Source of the DNA: Maylandia zebra
Taxonomy: Eukaryota > Chordata > Actinopteri > Cichliformes > Cichlidae
Direction of reading: 5' to 3'
Length of the DNA: 64,000 nucleotides
Assembly (NCBI RefSeq): GCF_041146795.1
Contig: NC_135172.1
Span: 39,944,123 to 40,008,122, forward strand
Part shown: positions 59,451 to 64,000 of the stretch, one piece after another
Numbering within the stretch: position 1 is the first letter of the stretch
Layout of the letters: each line of letters starts with the position of its first letter
Position numbers and translations under genes: made by a program
Notes under the pieces: generated by a model
Databases searched by the model: none
What the model was told of the DNA's origin: nothing
Seen by the model: the letters and a program-made list of their open reading frames with translations, nothing else

Positions 59451-62400
59451 AATATGCAAACTGCCTTGAGCAATTTTTGTTTGGCTCTACATGTGACGTG
59501 ATTTGGTGCTATATGAATAAAACTCAACTGAAAATTGTATTGAATTGCATTTAGCCGTGTAATACAGCTTGAAAAAAGACTATCAGACAGGTAAAGTTCA
59601 ACCAGACTGCTAGAATTTTAACAAAAAATAGGAAGAGAGAGCATATCACTTCTCAACTCCTTATACTGGCTTCAGTAAAATGCAGATTTAAATTTACCGT
59701 ATTTTTCGGACCATAAGGCACACAGGATTATAAGGTGCATTAAAAGTGAGACATTTTAAATGAGAATAAGAAAGAAAAGTGTTTCTTTGTGCCCCCCTTT
59801 CCCTGTTAATGCCCTACCTGGCCCCCTGGCAAAACTTTGCTAGATCCGCCCCTGCACAGTTACCAGCTGTCAGCTACATAGAAAAGGATCCTGGTGTTAT
59901 TTGTCTCTCAGAAACAGTTCATAACTTCCCTTCAACTCATTCATGTCACCTAAAAGGTAAACCTGTTTCTCCATCACCTGTTCAGCTCTGATGATTCAGT
60001 AAGGACATCTCCTGGTTTCATCTTCATGTTTCCCTCTCACCACATAACCAAACCGATATTATGACCAGCAGCTTTACAGCTGTGGCTCCAGCAAACATCA
60101 GCTGATACTAATTCTAACAACAGCTGATCAAGCTTAAACGTGCCGCTGTTGTTTAGTGCGACATCCTGCGGTTTCCTCTTTCTGGCAAAGTGGGAGATAA
60201 ACAAACAAGATAGACGGGACTTGCGTCAGAAAAGCCGATCAGCTGATCATTGATCCTTTCATGATTGAAGTAGCAACAGGAGAGAGAGGGGGAGAGAACG
60301 AGAGAAGAAGAAACAGCTGTGCAGCCTAAACAAACGGAATAAATCCAGTTTTGTGTCTTTTTTTCATTCTAGCTGAAGTCCGAGACAAACTGTGTTCATT
60401 TTCAGCTCAATATGAAACGCGTGATATTTTCTCTGAATGCGGGACGATTCCGTTTTTTACGGGACGGTTGGCAATTCTACTAAGTAACCTTATGAATAAA
60501 ATAACGTTCACTATCAGTAACATCATAGCACCCACCCAGCAGTATATAAACTCCGTCATGCTAGCTAGTACGCAGCACGAGTTATTGTAACTGACTGTAA
60601 AAAGTCACAACGAAACAAAATAAAACAACGTAAATAAACTACACCTAAACTTGGTTTATATCTGACCCAGATAGACTGCAGATCATAACTTCTTACCCGA
60701 AGTTCAGTTCACCTGACACTCAGACCGGCAGCCACACCGGGTCTCTCCTCCTCCTGCCTCCCCTTTCCCTCATCCACCTGCTGGCCTCTGTGGAAGCTCC
60801 GCCATAGCCACCACCAAACAACTGAGTTATTTTTACACATCGGCCAGCATCTGGCCAATCCACCACCTTTCATTGTTTATACCGTTACAACAACAACAAC
60901 AACAACAAAAAAACATGTGTCCATAAAAACGAAAAATCACCATCAGGCAAACCGGGCCAGTCCAGCTTGCCATCAGTTAACCCTTTGCGTGCCAGCTGTG
61001 GCACGCATGCCCAGGGCTGCCGACCCCTGCAAGCAGCATTTTTACACATGCAAACACACATATCTGCTAATTTAGCTAAATAACACACTAGACAAATAGA
61101 TGAATTTCACCCACTAAAATTACAGCAAACACTTCTTGGATGGGTTTTGCCACACAGCAGGTCACGTGATGAAAATTCTTCAAAAGGCATCAACGATACA
61201 GAGTCAACTAAACCCACTGGACACAGTGTCCGCACCCCTAAACCCCCAAATCTAGCAGGTGCACCACAATGACCGCTGACCTTTTTAGAGCTCCAGTTTC
61301 CATCAATGTTTCTAAAACCTCTTACCTAAAGATTTTTAAGCCAACCAGCTATGAGGTGAATCATGTCCATAAAAAGACTCGACTTGGATCAAAAAAATAA
61401 AATAAAACAAATATAAAGGCTAAGATACAAGATTACTTACTTTTAACATTGAACACTAACCCCATAACCCAGTCCAGAGCCTAGATTTAACAACAAGGAC
61501 TTTCCCTCTTGAATTTAATCCTTTTAATTATTGTACTGTTGTATTATAATAATAGTTTTGAATAGTTTGTGTTGTGTGTGGCTGGTACAGCCTATTTATC
61601 AGTACAGTAGAGTGCTTTGTTCCTGCAAAAACTTTGTTGACTGCAATCACCGCTCTCGTGGTTTCTGATGTTTTGCGCTCACGCCTGTTTAAACATTTCC
61701 GTGTTAACATGAGCTTCCACCCATCAGCGTTTTGGTTTAGGACTGGGGGTAAAGTAGTTGTTTTCTGTAGCATCATGAATGAAAAAACGTATTCTTATAG
61801 GAGGTTGAGATCATAGAAACTTGTCGTTTCTGCAGAAGAAAATGCCATCTCATGTCTCTCCATGTTAATCCAATAAAACCAATGAAACCATACGTGTCAT
61901 ATCCGAGACAGGTTCCTGTCTACGCCAGTTTGGGCAGCAGCTTCATGAATTTTGTGCCATACTTGGCACTGGAACACAAAACTTGTAACCAGTCCACATG
62001 GATGAGCTGAGCCTTACAACACAATACCTTTTACTTCACCAGAAATGACCAGCAGAAGAATAACAGCAATGCACCTACCTGACTGTGTGCTGCATTTATT
62101 TTAATAGCACCAAGCTAAATGGGCACATTAAGAATTGTAATTTTAAGCTGGACCTGTGTTAGGCAACATAACTGAGTCACACACAAGCATGTTTACGGAT
62201 TTACTCACAATTCACATTTCTCTTCTGCTTATTCCAAAGGCCAGACTGGATTGCAGATATGCCGTTCAGTGTTTGGTTTAATCATATACAAATCATTTCA
62301 AGGCCAGTAACAATAACAAGTGATTATCTTTTTACTGAAGACAACATAACTGATAATAATAATAGTGTTAATAATAACATCCTATGAAGTTGATCTGGTA

Positions 62401-63620
62401 CAAAAAAACAACTTAGGTATCATCTGGGTTACTGAATATCTTAAGAAAAGCTTTCTAATTTTCTGAAATATTACCTTTCAAAACCACTTGGTATCAGCAT
62501 GTGTACCAAAGTCTGCATGACAAGTGTTTCCTCTCACCACTTTTTTTCATATCTATGTGTGGTAACACCATGGCACACTTTTTCTTTTAATTTATTCAAG
62601 TGCTCACACTCCCTGGCTTTCATAGTGCAGCAGATTGTCTATTTCTGAATAAACATAATGTGACATAAAAGAGAAAAGTCTCTCATGCGACAGAGACATC
62701 ATGGAAAAACACTGAGCCAGCACTCTTGTGAGGTAGCAGAGAGAGCCAGCTAGTACGTTGTGTGTGCACTGCTCACAGAGATGTTGGTGCAAACAGGCGG
62801 GGAAAGCATGTATAACAAAAGCAAGTTGTTGGATGGAAGGATGTGTTTTTGCTTTTACCTTTGAGCAGAGCGTGCACAAAATGCCACGGGTTACAGTGAA
62901 GACACTGATGACTGTATGAATAAAGGCTTATCACATCTCCATCACTGAAAACCAGGCCTGCCCTGCATCTGCACATAGAAACAGGTTTCAAATACAGAGC
63001 TTTTTGCCCTTGCCATCAAAATGTCCGGTAGCTTGCAACCTCTAAATGAACTAAAATGTATAAAAACAGGACTCTACTGCTGAGTGTGCATGTGATGTCA
63101 AGTTGAGGTTAACGCATTTCAATGATATTACAGCCTTTTCAAAGCACACACTGTTGATTGGCACCAAAACAACATTTTACGAGCAGTATGTGGGTGTGTC
63201 ACCATCACTGAAGTGAAACGCTGCCGGCATGGTACACCTTGTAAGCACACAGGAGCATTCTGATCATGTTGTGCGATTTGAGCTGCACATATTTTGTATC
63301 CGAACAGTGTTCCTCAAATAAAGCAAAGTTTTTAATATCGCTTGTTTTACCCCATCTCTTTTTACCACCATGCAGCTGAGTCACTACATGTATAACCAGA
63401 AAGGAGACTTTGGTTGTTAGTCTTTGCAAAGTCCACTCAATCCTTCTATATCCAGGGAAGAATGATGCATAAAATTAACACTGACAAAGGCAGGATTTAC
63501 ATTTTAGAGGCAAACGTTCAGTGTCGCACCACTATAGGAAATCATCTCAAAAGCAGCCTAGTTGTAGTTTTTGCAAATGGTTATAATCTACAACTCAAAG
63601 CTCTGACTTAGATATAAACA

Positions 63621-63685
63621 CTGTTAGACTTTAAGGATTAAAGTCTAACAGTTTAATTAAGACTTAACAATTAAGTCTTAATTAA
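63621..63685. repeat. Two adjacent perfect hairpins
   Basis: First hairpin: arms 63,621-63,634 and 63,638-63,651 (14 bp, loop GGA). Second: arms 63,653-63,667 and 63,671-63,685 (15 bp, loop CAA). They are separated by one base. Confidence 0.93.
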
Positions 63686-64000
63686 TTTTAAACTCCTATA
63701 TTATATATATATGGCAGTTGTATGCAGTTTATGTGATTCCATGTGCGTTAATGAGACTGTAAGTGTTATAACCTTTGACAGGTTAACTGGTATGATAATA
63801 GTTATAGTTGTTTGTGTATGTTTAAGCTAAAGTTATGCCTCAGTACACTGCTACCTTGTTAGTAGATTTATTTAATTAATTAGCACTAAGTTAATACCAG
63901 TGGCCAGAATCTCCCCCAATGACTATATCCCGCAGTTAAAGGATTTTTCTGTTGTTTATTGTTTGGTTTAGCTGTTGTTAGCTTGCCACATGCTTGCCTT

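Larger units (their letters stand above)
58927..64000. other. Gene-poor right end with repeat fragments
   Basis: No gene I can support in 5 kb. Recognisable pieces: a Tc1-like terminus near 59,033-59,060 (CAAAAGTTTTAGACCACTCC); an interspersed repeat at about 59,310-59,450; a MITE-like CCGTATTTTTCGGACCATAAGG at 59,698; a hAT-like terminus ending at 59,854 (GATCCGCCCCTG); another ending at 61,029 (GCTGCCGACCCCTG); and a short CAA tandem repeat near 60,888-60,908. Open frames of 60-90 codons here show no family resemblance. Confidence 0.45.

Overview
The window looks like teleost nuclear DNA. The genes are split by short GT-AG introns, the intergenic DNA is AT-rich with CA microsatellites, and the repeats are typical of fish: Tc1/mariner, hAT, Tigger, Penelope-like, LINE, tRNA-derived SINE and Ty3/gypsy. 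The repeat families resemble those of cichlids or related percomorphs. That species guess is inference; the exon structures are read directly.

Region 1 (1-39,814) is a head-to-tail array of three SLC47A (MATE, multidrug and toxin extrusion) genes on the + strand. Gene 1 (1134-7608) lacks only its first coding exon, which lies left of the window. Gene 2 (11276-18847) and gene 3 (30250-39814) are complete, with 16 coding exons encoding 583 and 586 residues. Every intron is GT-AG and exon lengths and phases match across all three. MATE proteins are H+/organic-cation antiporters that export cationic drugs and metabolites across apical membranes of kidney and liver. Gene 1 has Ser where human MATE1 has the transport-critical Glu273. 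Genes 2 and 3 share an almost identical block over exons 2-4, a sign of recent gene conversion. A fourth MATE 3' flank without any coding part lies at 26,727-29,120.

The gaps between and within the genes hold datable insertions: a solo LTR with a 5-bp target duplication, hAT elements with 8-bp duplications, a poly(A)-tailed retroposed segment whose empty site survives behind gene 3, a Penelope-like GIY-YIG fragment inside a Tigger element, and a SINE.

Region 2 (39,815-52,622) holds the gene 3 3' flank, a LINE fragment with an internal inversion, a Tc1-like element broken open by two separate hAT insertions (43,480-48,054), and a decayed SLC5A7-like (high-affinity choline transporter) pseudogene (48,138-51,647) with stops and frameshifts.

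Region 3 (52,623-58,922) is a complete Ty3/gypsy LTR retrotransposon on the - strand. It has two apparently identical 279-bp LTRs, a tRNA-Lys-like primer site, open gag and pol frames, and a poly-G frameshift candidate. It appears to have inserted very recently.

Region 4 (58,923-64,000) shows no gene I can support, only repeat fragments and two adjacent hairpins near the right edge.
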